Shown: in pieces, positions 8,446-17,442 of the stretch
Layout of the letters: each line of letters starts with the position of its first letter
How positions within the stretch are numbered: the stretch's first letter is position 1
Assembly: GCA_951812625.1 (NCBI GenBank)
Contig: CATOSP010000002.1
Coordinates: 496,001-560,000 of the forward strand
From: an uncultured Dehalococcoidia bacterium
GTDB taxonomy: Bacteria > Chloroflexota > Dehalococcoidia > Lucifugimonadales > UBA3495
Direction: 5' to 3'
Length of the DNA stretch: 64,000 nt
Made by a program: the position numbers and the translations under genes
Notes under the pieces: generated by a model
Told to the model about the DNA's origin: nothing
Seen by the model: the letters and a program-made list of their open reading frames with translations, nothing else
Databases searched by the model: none

Positions 8446-9933
8446 ATGGCTGACAGACCCAACCTCGTGTTCATCTTCAGCGATCAGCAGCGCTACGACA
8501 CTATGGCCTGCTACGGAAATACCTGGATCAACACTCCCAACCTCAACCAACTGGCCCTGCGAAGTTTCATATTCCGTAACGCATATGTGACGCAACCGGT
8601 TTGTACCCCCTCGCGGGCCTCAATAATGACGGGGCTTTACCCTCATACCGCAGGGCCGGTGCTCAACGGGATCCCGCTTCCCGCCGATGTGCCTTGCTTC
8701 CCCGAGATGGCGCCGTCCGACTATCATTACGCTTACCTCGGGAAATGGCACCTGGGGCATGGCGACCGCGCTCAGCATGGGTTCACCACCTGGGTCAGCA
8801 CCGAGGATGGCCACGGCGATCAGACTGGCCGGGGCGCTCCAGTATCCAGCCTCAGTAACTTCCACCAGCATCTGCTGGACAACGGGTTCAAGCCCGACAG
8901 GGACAGCGGCGAGCTTATGACCTTTACTCCCAACGGACGCACGTCCTTCCCGGCCGAATACCAGATGGCCCCCTATTTGGGCGACCGTGCGGCGGAATTC
9001 ATCGACGGCAACGGGGACCGTCCCTTCGTGATGTACGTCAGTTGTGTCGAGCCTCACTCCCCTTACGTAGGGCCAATGCAGGATATGTACAATCCGCCGG
9101 ACCTTCCGGTGGGGCCGACATTCTTGAAAAGGCCGGGGGGCGCTTCCCTGCTCCACCGGGTCAAGGCCGACTACTACCTGAGATACCTGAATGGCGGCGA
9201 CGCTAGCCAGGACCAGTACATGAGCACCTGGGCTGCGGTGGGGGAGGATGTGGCCACGGAAATGGGCTGGCGCGCCCTGCGTGCCCACTACTTCGCCAGC
9301 ATTACCCTGGTGGACCAGATGGTGGGCAAGATTATCAACGCCCTGGACCGCAACGGCCTCAGCGACAACACTATCGTCGTATTCACCAGCGACCACGGGG
9401 ACTTGCTGGGCGACCATGGAATGCTGGAGAAACGTTCATTCTATGAAGAGTCGGCCCGGGTACCCCTTCTAATGTCCGTGCCCAGCCTGTCCCGTGAGCA
9501 GCAGGAAATCGGCGGCAGTTTCAGCCACATCGACCTGGTGCCCACTCTGCTGGACTTGCTGGGTCAGCCGATATCCGGCCGCCTCCACGGCAGAAGTCGC
9601 ATGGGCGTTCTCGAAGGACGGGAAACCCTGGAGGACAACGACGTCATCATCGAATGGAACGGCATCCGCGAGGGGCATCTCGACCGGGGGATGGCCACTC
9701 CGGAGATGGACCGGCTGAACCATTCCATGTGGCGGTCCATCGTCTCAAACCGTTGGAAGCTCAACCTGTGCCCCGGAGACCAGAGCGAACTATTCGATTT
9801 GAACATGGACCCCTACGAGGAGTTAAATCTGTTCGATGATCCGGCCCAGAAGGACCGGATTCGCGACCTGACCTCCCGCATCCGAATGTGGCAGCACCTC
9901 ACCCGCGATTCCGCACCGCTTCCCAACGTCTAG
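8446..9933 (+). CDS. Type I sulfatase (Cys-type)
   Basis: A 495-residue alkaline-phosphatase-superfamily sulfatase. Metal-binding residues begin in FSDQQRYDT. The signature VCTPSRASIMTGLYPH carries Cys53, the residue matured to formylglycine. Later motifs are KWHLGH and FTSDHGDLLGDHG. The ATG at 8446 is preceded by GGGAGGA, fixing the start; the 11-residue extension to 8413 lacks a site. No signal peptide is visible, so the enzyme is probably cytoplasmic. It follows the FGE gene by 64 nt and is very likely co-transcribed with its activator. The sulfate ester substrate is unknown. Confidence 0.92.
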   Translation: MADRPNLVFIFSDQQRYDTMACYGNTWINTPNLNQLALRSFIFRNAYVTQPVCTPSRASIMTGLYPHTAGPVLNGIPLPADVPCFPEMAPSDYHYAYLGKWHLGHGDRAQHGFTTWVSTEDGHGDQTGRGAPVSSLSNFHQHLLDNGFKPDRDSGELMTFTPNGRTSFPAEYQMAPYLGDRAAEFIDGNGDRPFVMYVSCVEPHSPYVGPMQDMYNPPDLPVGPTFLKRPGGASLLHRVKADYYLRYLNGGDASQDQYMSTWAAVGEDVATEMGWRALRAHYFASITLVDQMVGKIINALDRNGLSDNTIVVFTSDHGDLLGDHGMLEKRSFYEESARVPLLMSVPSLSREQQEIGGSFSHIDLVPTLLDLLGQPISGRLHGRSRMGVLEGRETLEDNDVIIEWNGIREGHLDRGMATPEMDRLNHSMWRSIVSNRWKLNLCPGDQSELFDLNMDPYEELNLFDDPAQKDRIRDLTSRIRMWQHLTRDSAPLPNV

Positions 9934-10263
9934 AAATATGGTGACCAAGGCAGCGGGGACTTAACCCAATGGATGGTGAGAGTCCTGAAGTAACCGAGCG
10001 GGTTGCGTCGTTGGCGAAAGACAACAAACCGGCATTCCCGGAAAATCGGGAATCCACCGCGCCAGTATTGGAATGCCTTCAGGACGAGAGGCATTTCTGA
10101 GGAATTGTCGGGCATTGGATTCGAACCGAGGGTGACAAGAGGCTCATTGGCCCTTTGAGCTTTCGCCCCGTAAGGGTGTGGATGAGGTGCAGGCCGGTTC
10201 AGGCAGTGGCCTGACAGGGTGACCAACTCCCCAGCGTTTTCATGTCCCGGTGATGGTGCCGAT
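9934..10263. other. 330-bp gap with a repeat-like hairpin
   Basis: No convincing gene. A minus-strand open frame of about 98 codons (9930-10226) has no recognisable protein character. The stretch holds a small inverted repeat at 10034-10053 and a T-loop-like string near 10119-10129 that does not fold as a tRNA. Confidence 0.4.
10031..10057. repeat. REP-like inverted repeat, copy A
   Basis: ATTCCCG (10034-10040) pairs with CGGGAAT (10047-10053). Its style resembles the elements at 11983-12008 and 17335-17360, with a GGATTCC-type edge around a short imperfect palindrome. A dispersed intergenic repeat family is inferred from only three loose copies. Confidence 0.35.
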
Positions 10264-10644
10264 ATGACCGATAAGAGCCCAGACAGACTTCAGGAAGCCG
10301 CGGTTTCCGTCCTGGAAGAAGCTGCCGGCCGCCTCCACTCAGTCCTGGTCGAACTTGCCGCTCGCCTGAGACCCTTTCCCGGCTTCATGGGCATGGTGTC
10401 GATTCAGGCGATTGAGCTGGAGCCATCATTCACCCCGCAGGGAGATAACGGGTGCGTGGTCGTTCTGCCCAGCGGACACATTTGCCAGTTGGACCTCACG
10501 GTCATACCGGGCGCGACCCCGGAGAGTCACGTCGACCACATTGAACAGCTAATCGAACTGGAACTGGCGCCGGAGGAGTACATCATCTACGCCACATCGG
10601 CCATCAATGTGCTCACCGAGCAACTACGCCGACGCGGTCATTGA
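10264..10644 (+). CDS. Conserved-looking hypothetical protein, 126 residues
   Basis: Not recognised. From ATG 10264 the product has a helical N-terminal part (DRLQEAAVSVLEEAAGRLHSVLVELA) and then a strand-rich middle with IQAIELEPSFTPQGDNGCVVVLPSG and LDLTVIPG, ending in another acidic helical segment. It has no membrane segment, signal peptide or metal motif. Its amphipathic, charge-balanced composition supports a real soluble protein. The start is uncertain because no good ribosome binding site precedes it; an upstream start at 10219 would add 15 residues. It is convergent with the MBL hydrolase. Confidence 0.55.
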   Translation: MTDKSPDRLQEAAVSVLEEAAGRLHSVLVELAARLRPFPGFMGMVSIQAIELEPSFTPQGDNGCVVVLPSGHICQLDLTVIPGATPESHVDHIEQLIELELAPEEYIIYATSAINVLTEQLRRRGH

Positions 10645-10664
10645 ACAGGCCGCCTCCCCGGCGA

Positions 10665-11399
10665 TCACTCCTTCCGCCAGCCTACCCACGCCCTAATTGA
10701 CCTCCACCTTGGCGTGAGCCAATCGTAGTGGTCGAGCATCTGCTGCAACCGCTCCGTGCCTCCGGTCATCAGCGGCCTGCCGTGCCCCACGCAGGCGGTC
10801 TCGAAGGATATCCGCGACAGCCTCTCCACCGACGCCCGGTAGTCTTGGAAATTGGTCCCCGGAAAGAACATCGGGCGCCGCAGATCGGAACCGTTGGAAA
10901 GGAGCATGTCCCCGGTGAACAATACGCCTTCGGTTTCCAGGTGGAAGCACACGCTTCCCGGTGTGTGACCCGGGGTGTGAACTACCCGCAATCCGCCTCT
11001 CACGGGGAGCGACTCCCCGTCCTGCAATGTATCGTCGTAGTAGATGCGCCGGAACAGGGGCACGTTCCATGAAGGCAGCGGAATCTGGCCGGAGTAGTGC
11101 AGCCACCGGCGCTCATTGCCGGCCCGGCCCCTGGTGTCGTCCGGATGTACCGAAACCGAAGCGCCGCTAATCCGGCATAAGTCAGGCAACGGCCCGGTAT
11201 GGTCCGGATGGCTGTGAGTCAGCAGGATGCGGCAGAGTTCCCTGGGGTTGCGTCCGATGCTTTCGATGTAGCGGAGTATTCTCCCACGGTTCCAGGGGAG
11301 GCCCGCGTCGATCAGGCTAAGGGAATCGGCGTCTTCCAGCAGGTAGGCGTTGCTGATCCTGAGTCCCGGAATCTGGTGTATGCCGGGCCTGATTTCCAT
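10665..11399 (-). CDS. MBL-fold metallo-hydrolase
   Basis: A 244-residue metallo-beta-lactamase-fold hydrolase. The HxHxDH dinuclear zinc motif is present as HSHPDH, followed by HTPGHTPGSVCFHLE, the metal Asp in FTGDMLL, and the last His in CVGHGRP. These are the five classical ligand positions. Members include glyoxalase II, quinolone-response hydrolases and others; nothing selects between them. It is the last gene of a minus-strand run (CaiB, rdgB, moaA, rnhA, moaC, this), 69 nt after moaC, so co-transcription is likely but functional linkage to molybdopterin is not shown. Confidence 0.85.
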   Translation of the reverse strand: MEIRPGIHQIPGLRISNAYLLEDADSLSLIDAGLPWNRGRILRYIESIGRNPRELCRILLTHSHPDHTGPLPDLCRISGASVSVHPDDTRGRAGNERRWLHYSGQIPLPSWNVPLFRRIYYDDTLQDGESLPVRGGLRVVHTPGHTPGSVCFHLETEGVLFTGDMLLSNGSDLRRPMFFPGTNFQDYRASVERLSRISFETACVGHGRPLMTGGTERLQQMLDHYDWLTPRWRSIRAWVGWRKE

Positions 11400-11468
11400 C
11401 TGGAGACGGATCCTTTCCGCCGCTCCCCGGCCGGCACGGCGGTATGGGGCGAGGTTCTCGGGCCGGAC

Positions 11469-11966
11469 CTATTCCTCCAGAGTGATGTCTCCGCTCTGCC
11501 CGCCCGTCTTGCTGACCAACCTCACCGCCTCGATGCGCATCCCCCGGTCCACGGCCTTGCACATATCGTAAACCGTCAGCCCAGCCACAGAGACCGCGGT
11601 GAGGGCCTCCATCTCGACACCCGTCTTGCCGGAAGTGCGTGCCGTCCCCGTGACAATGACCCGGCTGTTGGGTTCGTCCAGTTCCAGCTCCACGTCAATC
11701 TTGTTCAAGGGCAAGGGATGGCACAGAGGAATAAGTTCCGACGTCCTCTTGGACGCCATGATACCTGCCAATTGCGCGATGGTCAGCACATCACCCTTCT
11801 TCATCAGCCCCTGCTTGATCAACCGGAGGGTCTCCGGTTGCATCGACACATGGCCGCGGGCGACGGCTTCCCGGTCTGTCACTGGCTTCCAGCCCACGTC
11901 GACCATGCTGACCCGCCCATCGTCGTCCAGGTGGGTGAGGTTGTCTGATTTGGCTGGTTGGTTCAT
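11469..11966 (-). CDS. moaC: Cyclic pyranopterin monophosphate synthase MoaC
   Basis: A 165-residue MoaC, which together with MoaA converts GTP to cyclic pyranopterin monophosphate in molybdenum cofactor synthesis. Recognisable blocks are [27 protein letters not shown] and LTVYDMCKA, all highly characteristic. The start at 11966 is preceded by GGAGGGAG; an in-frame upstream ATG at 12008 would add 14 residues across a REP-like element and is rejected. moaA lies two genes upstream on the same strand with rnhA between them. No other moa/moe genes are in the window. Confidence 0.96.
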   Translation of the reverse strand: MNQPAKSDNLTHLDDDGRVSMVDVGWKPVTDREAVARGHVSMQPETLRLIKQGLMKKGDVLTIAQLAGIMASKRTSELIPLCHPLPLNKIDVELELDEPNSRVIVTGTARTSGKTGVEMEALTAVSVAGLTVYDMCKAVDRGMRIEAVRLVSKTGGQSGDITLEE

Positions 11967-11982
11967 GCCCAACTCCCTCCAG

Positions 11983-12008
11983 GGATTCCGGCGAAAGTGG
12001 AAATCCAC
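11983..12008. repeat. REP-like inverted repeat, copy B
   Basis: An imperfect palindrome bounded by GGATTCC and GGAAATCC with GGCGAAAG in the middle, lying between rnhA and moaC. Similar in style to the elements near 10031 and 17335. Confidence 0.3.
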
Positions 12009-12015
12009 GGCGAGT

Positions 12016-12507
12016 CTACAAGAGCGATGATGGAGATGCCTTGTACCCCGGATCTGCCGGCAAACCCCCGCCTTTGGCGGCGGTAGTAGCCAATTGGTCG
12101 CACCGCTCGTTTTCCTTTACTCCTGCGTGACCCCGGACCCACTTGAACGCCACGTTGTGTTTCTCGGTCAAAGAGAGCAGTCGTTCCCACAGGTCGGGGT
12201 TGATCGCGCGCTCCCTCCGGTTTCGCATCCAGGAGTTGGCCTTCCACTTGCGCGCCCATCCCTTTTCGATGGCGTCCACCAGGTACTTTGAATCGCTGTA
12301 GAGGATCACGTCGCAGGGTCGGTTCAGGGCCCCCAGGCCGACAATCGCGGCCATCAACTCCATGCGGTTGTTGGTGGTCTCAGCATACCCGCCGGACAAC
12401 TCCTTGCGATTCTCTTCGGAGAGAAGGACCGCGCCGTACCCGCCCGGCCCCGGGTTCCCAATGCAGGCCCCGTCAGTGTATATGATGACGTCGGATGGCC
12501 GGGTCAT
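12016..12507 (-). CDS. rnhA: Ribonuclease HI
   Basis: A 163-residue RNase HI that removes RNA from RNA-DNA hybrids. The catalytic carboxylates are present: Asp12 in [14 protein letters not shown], Glu50 in [10 protein letters not shown], Asp72 in [11 protein letters not shown] and Asp137 in RCDQLA, with the flexible-loop His127 in VRGHAG. Trp-rich [12 protein letters not shown] matches the basic handle of bacterial RNase HI. The start at 12507 is chosen because the fold begins immediately after it; the longer frame to 12615 runs into moaA and reads as noise. It sits between moaA and moaC. Confidence 0.95.
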   Translation of the reverse strand: MTRPSDVIIYTDGACIGNPGPGGYGAVLLSEENRKELSGGYAETTNNRMELMAAIVGLGALNRPCDVILYSDSKYLVDAIEKGWARKWKANSWMRNRRERAINPDLWERLLSLTEKHNVAFKWVRGHAGVKENERCDQLATTAAKGGGLPADPGYKASPSSLL

Positions 12508-12550
12508 ATCACAGTGCTGCGAGATAGCTTGGCTTGCGTTACTCCGTTGG

Positions 12551-13564
12551 TCATCCGCCGATGTGGAACATCTCCACCTTTCTTGCCGCGTTCTGCAACG
12601 GGGCGAGGTCCGCACGTTCCTCAGAGTAACGGTCTGAACGCCTGCGCCAGATGTTGCTGATTCTCTCTGCCAGTTGCTCGTCGTTGGCTCCGTCTCTCAT
12701 GGGGCCACGCAGGTCCATGCCCTGGCTAGCGAACAAGCAGGTGTACAGCTTGCCGTCGGTGGACAGCCTGGCCCGGGTGCAGCTTGCGCAAAAGGCCTGA
12801 GTCACCGAAGCTATGACTCCTATCTCTCCCTCGCCGTCCCGGTAACGGTAGCGTTGTGCGACCTCTCCGTGGTAGTTGCTTTCCAGGGGCGCGAGGGGCA
12901 TTTCCTCGTCGATGCTTCGGATGATCTCTGCCGCGCTTACCACCTGGTCCCACTTCCAACCGTTCCGGTTGCCCACGTCCATGTACTCGATGAACCTGAC
13001 GATGTGGCGAGTGCCCTTGAAGTGGCGGGCCAGGTCCACGAGGGTATGGTCGTTGACTCCCTTCTGAACCACGGCGTTGATCTTGATGGGGGAAAGGCCC
13101 ACGTCGGCAGCCGTCTGTATGGCGTGGAGGATACGGCGGGTCCCGAATCCCCGGCCATTCATTGTCTTGAAGACTTCCTCGTCCAGGCTGTCGAGACTCA
13201 CCGTTACCCGGTTGAGGCCCGAATCCCGCAGGGCCTGGGCCTGCTGGGCCAGCAGGTAGCCGTTGGTGGTCAGGGTCACATCATCAACGCCGTCTATGCG
13301 GGAAAGCATCCCTATCAAGCGGTGGAGGTCGGTCCGCAGCAGCGGCTCTCCGCCGGTGATACGCAGCTTGGCGACCCCCAGGCCGGCGAAAATGGCCGCC
13401 AACCTGGAAATTTCCTCGAATGTTAGTATCTCCTCTCTCGGCAAGAACTCATATGCCTCTCCGAAAATCTCGGCGGGCATACAATATGGACAGCGGAAGT
13501 TGCACCGGTCGGTAACCGAGATTCGCAGGTCCTTTATTGGCCGCCCGAGGGTATCTTTCAGCAT
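12551..13564 (-). CDS. moaA: GTP 3',8-cyclase MoaA
   Basis: A 337-residue radical SAM enzyme acting on GTP in the first step of molybdenum cofactor synthesis. The N-terminal [4Fe-4S] cluster motif is CNFRCPYC (Cys21, 25, 28), and the C-terminal substrate-binding cluster ligands are Cys259, Cys262 and Cys276. The double-glycine C-terminus (HIGG), needed for MoaA activity, is present. Length is normal. It starts 12 nt after rdgB and precedes rnhA and moaC on the same strand, consistent with one operon. Confidence 0.97.
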   Translation of the reverse strand: MLKDTLGRPIKDLRISVTDRCNFRCPYCMPAEIFGEAYEFLPREEILTFEEISRLAAIFAGLGVAKLRITGGEPLLRTDLHRLIGMLSRIDGVDDVTLTTNGYLLAQQAQALRDSGLNRVTVSLDSLDEEVFKTMNGRGFGTRRILHAIQTAADVGLSPIKINAVVQKGVNDHTLVDLARHFKGTRHIVRFIEYMDVGNRNGWKWDQVVSAAEIIRSIDEEMPLAPLESNYHGEVAQRYRYRDGEGEIGVIASVTQAFCASCTRARLSTDGKLYTCLFASQGMDLRGPMRDGANDEQLAERISNIWRRRSDRYSEERADLAPLQNAARKVEMFHIGG

Positions 13565-13576
13565 GGCATAGGCTTC

Positions 13577-14215
13577 TTAACCGCTCTTCGAGGAAGCCAG
13601 TCTCTCGAGCACGGCCACGGCCCTTCGGGCCGCGTCGGAACGGTGGCTGATGCGGTTCTTCCGGTCTACAGGCAACTGGGCCATAGTCTGGTCGAATGAG
13701 GGCAGATAGAATACCGGATCATAACCGAATCCTTCATCTCCCACAGGCTGGTATTGTATCATTCCCGCCACCGACCCAACCACGCTGGCCACATCCGCAT
13801 CACCCTCGGCAGGAGGCCTCGCCACAGCTATGACGCAGCGGAACCGGGCAGTGCGCCGTTCCCAGGCTGTTTCCCCGAGGTTCCGCAACAATAGCTCCAC
13901 GCGGTCGGAGTCTGACCGGCAAGCGTCCCCGCCGTAGCGTGCCGAGCGCACTCCCGGACCGCCTCCCAGGGCGTCCACTTCCAGCCCTGAGTCGTCTGCC
14001 AGCGTGAGCAGACCGGCGTCCGCAGCATATCCCCGGGCCTTCAGCCAGGCGTTCTCCAGGAAAGTATCGCCAGTCTCCTCGACCTCCAATGTGATTCCCA
14101 AGTCGTCAAGAGAAACCAGATCGTATGGCACTTCCCTGAGCAAGCCCCGGTACTCCCGCATCTTTCCGGGGTTGTGAGTGGCTACCAGCAATCGGGGCTT
14201 CGATGGCGTGGCCAT
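13577..14215 (-). CDS. rdgB: RdgB/HAM1 XTP/dITP pyrophosphatase
   Basis: A 212-residue nucleotide-pool sanitiser hydrolysing dITP, XTP and related non-canonical NTPs. The phosphate-binding THNPGKMREY motif opens the protein. ADDSGLEVDALGG and GEGFGYDP-like EGFGYDPVFYLP follow, and the basic NRISHRSDAARRA segment closes it. The start at 14215 lies one base after the stop of the CaiB gene; the frame further up overlaps that gene and is rejected. Tight spacing indicates co-transcription from the CaiB gene through moaA. Confidence 0.95.
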   Translation of the reverse strand: MATPSKPRLLVATHNPGKMREYRGLLREVPYDLVSLDDLGITLEVEETGDTFLENAWLKARGYAADAGLLTLADDSGLEVDALGGGPGVRSARYGGDACRSDSDRVELLLRNLGETAWERRTARFRCVIAVARPPAEGDADVASVVGSVAGMIQYQPVGDEGFGYDPVFYLPSFDQTMAQLPVDRKNRISHRSDAARRAVAVLERLASSKSG

Positions 14216-14216
14216 G

Positions 14217-15485
14217 CTAAACCGTCCCCCGGCTGTGAAGACCTGCAACCTGCTCTTCGTCCAGTCCTAGCCAGGACCCGTAGACCTCCGAGTTATGCTC
14301 TCCGAGTGCGGGTCCGGCGTGGACCACTGAACCCGGTGTCTCGCTAAACTTGGGCACTACCCCGATCATGCGCATGGGGCCAAGCTCTGGATCATCAACC
14401 TGGACTATGTCTTCCCGTTCCCGGTAGTGGGGGTCATCCGCGATCCGGGCGGCGTCGTAGACCGGCCCTACGACTCCTCCCGCCGGGATAAGCTGGTCCA
14501 TTACGTCGGACATCGACCGCTGCTTCAGCCACGATTGTAGCAACTCGTTGAGCGCGTCCCGGTTGTCCAGCCGGGCGGCGTTGTCCTTGAACCGCGGGTC
14601 GTCCAGCAGTTCGGGCGTGTCCATCGCCTGGGCCAGACCCTCGAAGGTGCTCTGTGAGGTGGCGGAGAGGCCCAGCCACCGCCCTTCGCCGGTCTGGTAG
14701 AGGCTGCGAGGGGCGGCATCGGTGAAGTCATTGCCCACCCGCTCCCTGGAGATGCCCAGCAGATCGAAGATCGTCACGTTAGGAATGCACAGGCGGAAGA
14801 GCGGTTCGAACAAGCTCACATCGATTACCTGACCATGGCCGTTACTCGTGGTCGCATCCCGCCGGTACAAGGCCATCATCCCGGCCATTGCGCCGAACAC
14901 CCCGGCCAACTCGTCGGCAAGGGGCACTGGTGGCAGCAACGGCGGAGAATCCGGGAACCCGGTCATGGCCACGTAGCCGCTCATACACTCGGCGATAGTG
15001 CCGAACCCCGGGCGGTCTTTGTACGGCCCCGTCTGCCCGAACCCCGAATAACGGATGTAGACCAGTCCCGGATTGACCTGCTGGAGGTGTTCCGGTCCCA
15101 GCCCCCAGCGCTCCATCGCCCCAGGCCGGAACCCTTCGATCAGCACGTCTGACTTCCCGGCCAAGTCTCTTAGTATCTGCTGCCCCTCGGCAGCGGCGAG
15201 GTTCAATGTAACCGACTTCTTGTTGCGAGAGTGGGTCTTCCACCAGAGGGAGATTCCGTTGGCGAAGGGACCCCAGTTACGCAGCGGGTCTCCGCTCCCC
15301 GGGCGCTCCACCTTGACCACCTCCGCGCCAAAGTCGGCAAGCAGGCTGCTGGCGGTGCCACCGGCAACGATGATGGACAGGTCCAGGACTTTCAGGCCCA
15401 CCAGCGGGCCGGTCTGGTCTGCCAACGCTGTTCTCCCTTCCTGTACGGTTGGACCGGTATCGGCGCCTGAGGGGACGGGCGTCAT
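14217..15485 (-). CDS. CaiB/BaiF (class III) CoA-transferase
   Basis: A 422-residue family III CoA-transferase. The N-terminal signature GLKVLDLSIIVAGGTASSLLADFGAEVVKVE and later PGAMERWGLGPE, IRYSGFGQTGPY and PGFGTIAECMSG are all diagnostic. Such enzymes move CoA between a free carboxylic acid and an acyl-CoA; the substrate is unknown. The start at 15485 is preferred over a TTG at 15506; ribosome binding sites are weak for both. It heads the minus-strand run ending in moaC/MBL. A 16-bp perfect palindrome lies about 50 bp upstream. Confidence 0.88.
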   Translation of the reverse strand: MTPVPSGADTGPTVQEGRTALADQTGPLVGLKVLDLSIIVAGGTASSLLADFGAEVVKVERPGSGDPLRNWGPFANGISLWWKTHSRNKKSVTLNLAAAEGQQILRDLAGKSDVLIEGFRPGAMERWGLGPEHLQQVNPGLVYIRYSGFGQTGPYKDRPGFGTIAECMSGYVAMTGFPDSPPLLPPVPLADELAGVFGAMAGMMALYRRDATTSNGHGQVIDVSLFEPLFRLCIPNVTIFDLLGISRERVGNDFTDAAPRSLYQTGEGRWLGLSATSQSTFEGLAQAMDTPELLDDPRFKDNAARLDNRDALNELLQSWLKQRSMSDVMDQLIPAGGVVGPVYDAARIADDPHYREREDIVQVDDPELGPMRMIGVVPKFSETPGSVVHAGPALGEHNSEVYGSWLGLDEEQVAGLHSRGTV

Positions 15486-15534
15486 TTCCACTCGGATTAG
15501 CTTCAACCCTGGGAAAACCGGTTACCCGATAAGA

Positions 15535-15550
15535 CCATCGTATACGATGG
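15535..15550. promoter_or_regulatory. 16-bp perfect palindrome, possible operator
   Basis: CCATCGTATACGATGG is a perfect inverted repeat about 50 bp upstream of the CaiB start. It has the size of a dimeric repressor site. No regulator gene is adjacent, so the role is inferred from shape only. Confidence 0.35.
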
Positions 15551-15763
15551 AACGTGCGGCGCGCCAGTGGCAAGCAAGAGTAGTCTCGGCCGACGTCAAC
15601 GAGCGGGGTTACTCTGGCAAGAGCAATGGCAATAGATGAACGCGTCTGACGTCCCATTTTTAGCTACACCCGAGAGGAGAAAATCACGACGCCAAATTGC
15701 GGAGCGCTTGGAGCCGTGGTTTCGATTGTGCCTAATTTCACTACCTAATTGCAGACGTTGCTA

Positions 15764-15772
15764 TGGTATAAT
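15764..15772 (+). promoter_or_regulatory. Extended -10 promoter of the nuo operon
   Basis: TGGTATAAT, a TGn extension plus a perfect -10, lies 37 bp before the nuoA ATG. No consensus -35 sits 16-18 bp upstream, as is usual for extended -10 promoters. Predicted transcription start is near 15779. Confidence 0.55.
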
Positions 15773-15808
15773 TTCAGCCGAACAAGGTCCCGTCGAAGGC
15801 CGAGGGGT

Positions 15809-16192
15809 ATGCTCGAAGACTATTTCCGGCAATACGGCCTGATCGCCATCTTTATCGCAATCGCGGTCATCGTGCCGACCAGCATGTTGACCATATCCTG
15901 GTTGGCGTCCCGCATCGGCATCCGCCCCACGAATCCAACTCCAGTCAAGCAAGAGACCTATGAGTGCGGCATGGAGGCCATCGGCGGGCGGTGGGGGCAG
16001 TTCAACTTTAGATATTACATGTATGCTGTCCTGTTCGTTGTCTTCGACGTTGAGGTGATTTTCCTGTACCCCTGGGCGGCCAAGTTCCTGGGGTTGCCAC
16101 TGTTCGCGCTGATAGAAATGTTCGTATTCGTGGGGATCCTGCTGGTGGCCTGGGCTTACGCCTGGCGGAAGGGAGACCTGGAGTGGGCATGA
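15809..16192 (+). CDS. nuoA: NADH-quinone oxidoreductase subunit A
   Basis: A 127-residue, three-helix membrane subunit of complex I. Helix 1 is [21 protein letters not shown]. The conserved quinone-site loop reads [11 protein letters not shown], and helices 2-3 contain [16 protein letters not shown] with the conserved acidic residues. The start at 15809 is preceded by GAGGGG; the longer frame from 15749 would begin inside the promoter and is rejected. It is the first gene of an operon running to nuoN, and its stop overlaps the nuoB start. Confidence 0.95.
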   Translation: MLEDYFRQYGLIAIFIAIAVIVPTSMLTISWLASRIGIRPTNPTPVKQETYECGMEAIGGRWGQFNFRYYMYAVLFVVFDVEVIFLYPWAAKFLGLPLFALIEMFVFVGILLVAWAYAWRKGDLEWA

Positions 16193-16848
16193 CCGGTGAG
16201 CAAGAATTCCGGGGCATAGAATCAGGCCCCCTTTTTGATCGCACCTGGCACATCGACCGCGTCGAGGGCGCCGCTGTTCAGGGTCTCAAGGATACGTCGG
16301 TCGAACCGCTGTCCGAGCCGCTAATTGAAGTGCCCGACGACCTGAAGGGGAACCTGGTCGTTACCTCGGTCGATGCATTGGTCAACTGGGGGCGCAAGTC
16401 GGCCCTGTGGCCTGTTACCTTCGGACTGGCCTGCTGCGCGTTCGAGATGATCGCCACTGCTATGGGGCGATTTGACATCGCCCGTTTCGGCATGGAAGCC
16501 TTTCGCGCCTCTCCCAGGCAGGCGGACCTGATGATTATCGCGGGCACCGTGACCTGGAAGATGGCCCCGGCCATCCAGCGGATTCACGAGCAGATGGCAG
16601 AACCCAAGTGGGTTATCTCGATGGGCGTCTGCGCGACCAGCGGAGGCCCCTACTTTGGATCCTACAGCGTGGTGCCCGGCGTTGATCACATAATCCCGGT
16701 TGATGTTTACGTACCGGGTTGCCCTCCCAGGCCGGACGCGCTCCTGTTCGGGGTTATGGAACTCCACGAGAAGATCAAGAAGTACCATAACCTGCGTCCA
16801 GGGTCACGAAACGTCCCCGGCGGAACTCTAGCGGCGGAGAATCCGTGA
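16189..16848 (+). CDS. nuoB: NADH-quinone oxidoreductase subunit B
   Basis: A 219-residue complex I subunit carrying the terminal cluster N2. Its four ligands are Cys82 and Cys83 in GLACCAFEM, Cys148 in [10 protein letters not shown] and Cys178 in PGCPPRP. The first 55 or so residues before [13 protein letters not shown] are an acidic extension longer than in many NuoB proteins. The ATG at 16189 overlaps the nuoA TGA (ATGA), indicating translational coupling; a GTG at 16183 is the alternative. Confidence 0.95.
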   Translation: MTGEQEFRGIESGPLFDRTWHIDRVEGAAVQGLKDTSVEPLSEPLIEVPDDLKGNLVVTSVDALVNWGRKSALWPVTFGLACCAFEMIATAMGRFDIARFGMEAFRASPRQADLMIIAGTVTWKMAPAIQRIHEQMAEPKWVISMGVCATSGGPYFGSYSVVPGVDHIIPVDVYVPGCPPRPDALLFGVMELHEKIKKYHNLRPGSRNVPGGTLAAENP

Positions 16849-17291
16849 TGCCCTTCCAGGCGTTGACGGGTGAAGCCCTGGCTGACAGGTTGGCCGAGGC
16901 TGTGCCGGACTCGGTGGAACGTGCGGATGGAGATTGCGTCTGGGTGGAGCCGTCCCAGATCGCCATAACGGCGCAGTTCCTAAGAGACGACCCCGGCCTC
17001 GACTTCCAGTTCTTGAACGCCATCAGCGCCGTCGATTTCATAGACTCCTTTGACGTTGTGTACCACCTGACCTCTTTCCGGCAGCAGCACAAGGGCGTGG
17101 TAAAAGCCCGGCTGCATGGCCGAGAGTCCCTTTCGCTGCCATCAGTCTACGAGGTGTGGCGGGGCGCGGACCTCCAGGAACGTGAGGTCTGGGACCTGAT
17201 GGGTATCCGTTTTGAGGGACATCCAAACATGAAACGCATCATGCTGTGGGAGGGCTTTGACGGCCACCCGCTGCGCAAGGACTACCTCTAG
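16848..17291 (+). CDS. nuoC: NADH-quinone oxidoreductase subunit C
   Basis: A 147-residue, 30-kDa-type peripheral subunit of complex I, unfused to NuoD. The recognisable end is WDLMGIRFEGHPNMKRIM followed by GHPLRKDYL, the family signature and C-terminus. It is shorter than the E. coli NuoCD N-terminal half. The start may be the GTG at 16845 (overlapping the nuoB stop) or the ATG at 16848. It is separated from nuoD by 151 bp, the largest gap in this operon, which holds a REP-like element. Confidence 0.93.
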   Translation: MPFQALTGEALADRLAEAVPDSVERADGDCVWVEPSQIAITAQFLRDDPGLDFQFLNAISAVDFIDSFDVVYHLTSFRQQHKGVVKARLHGRESLSLPSVYEVWRGADLQEREVWDLMGIRFEGHPNMKRIMLWEGFDGHPLRKDYL

Positions 17292-17334
17292 CCGTGATAC
17301 TCATGTCTCCAGGGGTAGTCCAACCCTTAGCGGC

Positions 17335-17360
17335 GGATTCCCGCGCAAGCCGGGATGACG
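17335..17360. repeat. REP-like inverted repeat, copy C, inside the nuo operon
   Basis: An imperfect palindrome with ATTCCCG on the left and CCGGGAT on the right, in the nuoC-nuoD gap. Its style matches the elements near 10031 and 11983. It may stabilise or attenuate the polycistronic RNA. Confidence 0.4.
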
Positions 17361-17442
17361 CATTGGATTCTGGAAGCTCCACCTCGGGGCGACCCGCGAT
17401 GTTTGGACACACGCTCAACTTCTGCGGAAGTGTAGTGTAATC

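Larger units (their letters stand above)
15486..15808. other. Divergent regulatory region between CaiB operon and nuo operon
   Basis: No gene. It holds a perfect palindrome at 15535-15550 and an extended -10 promoter at 15764-15772 for the nuo operon. Confidence 0.5.

Noticed and set aside
10095..10220. tRNA-like gene on the minus strand (GGTTCGAATCC string, a TCA triplet in a loop-like context)
   Set aside because: The T-stem has mismatches, the anticodon stem does not pair, and the candidate would be about 109 nt with no CCA. It does not fold as tRNA-Sec.
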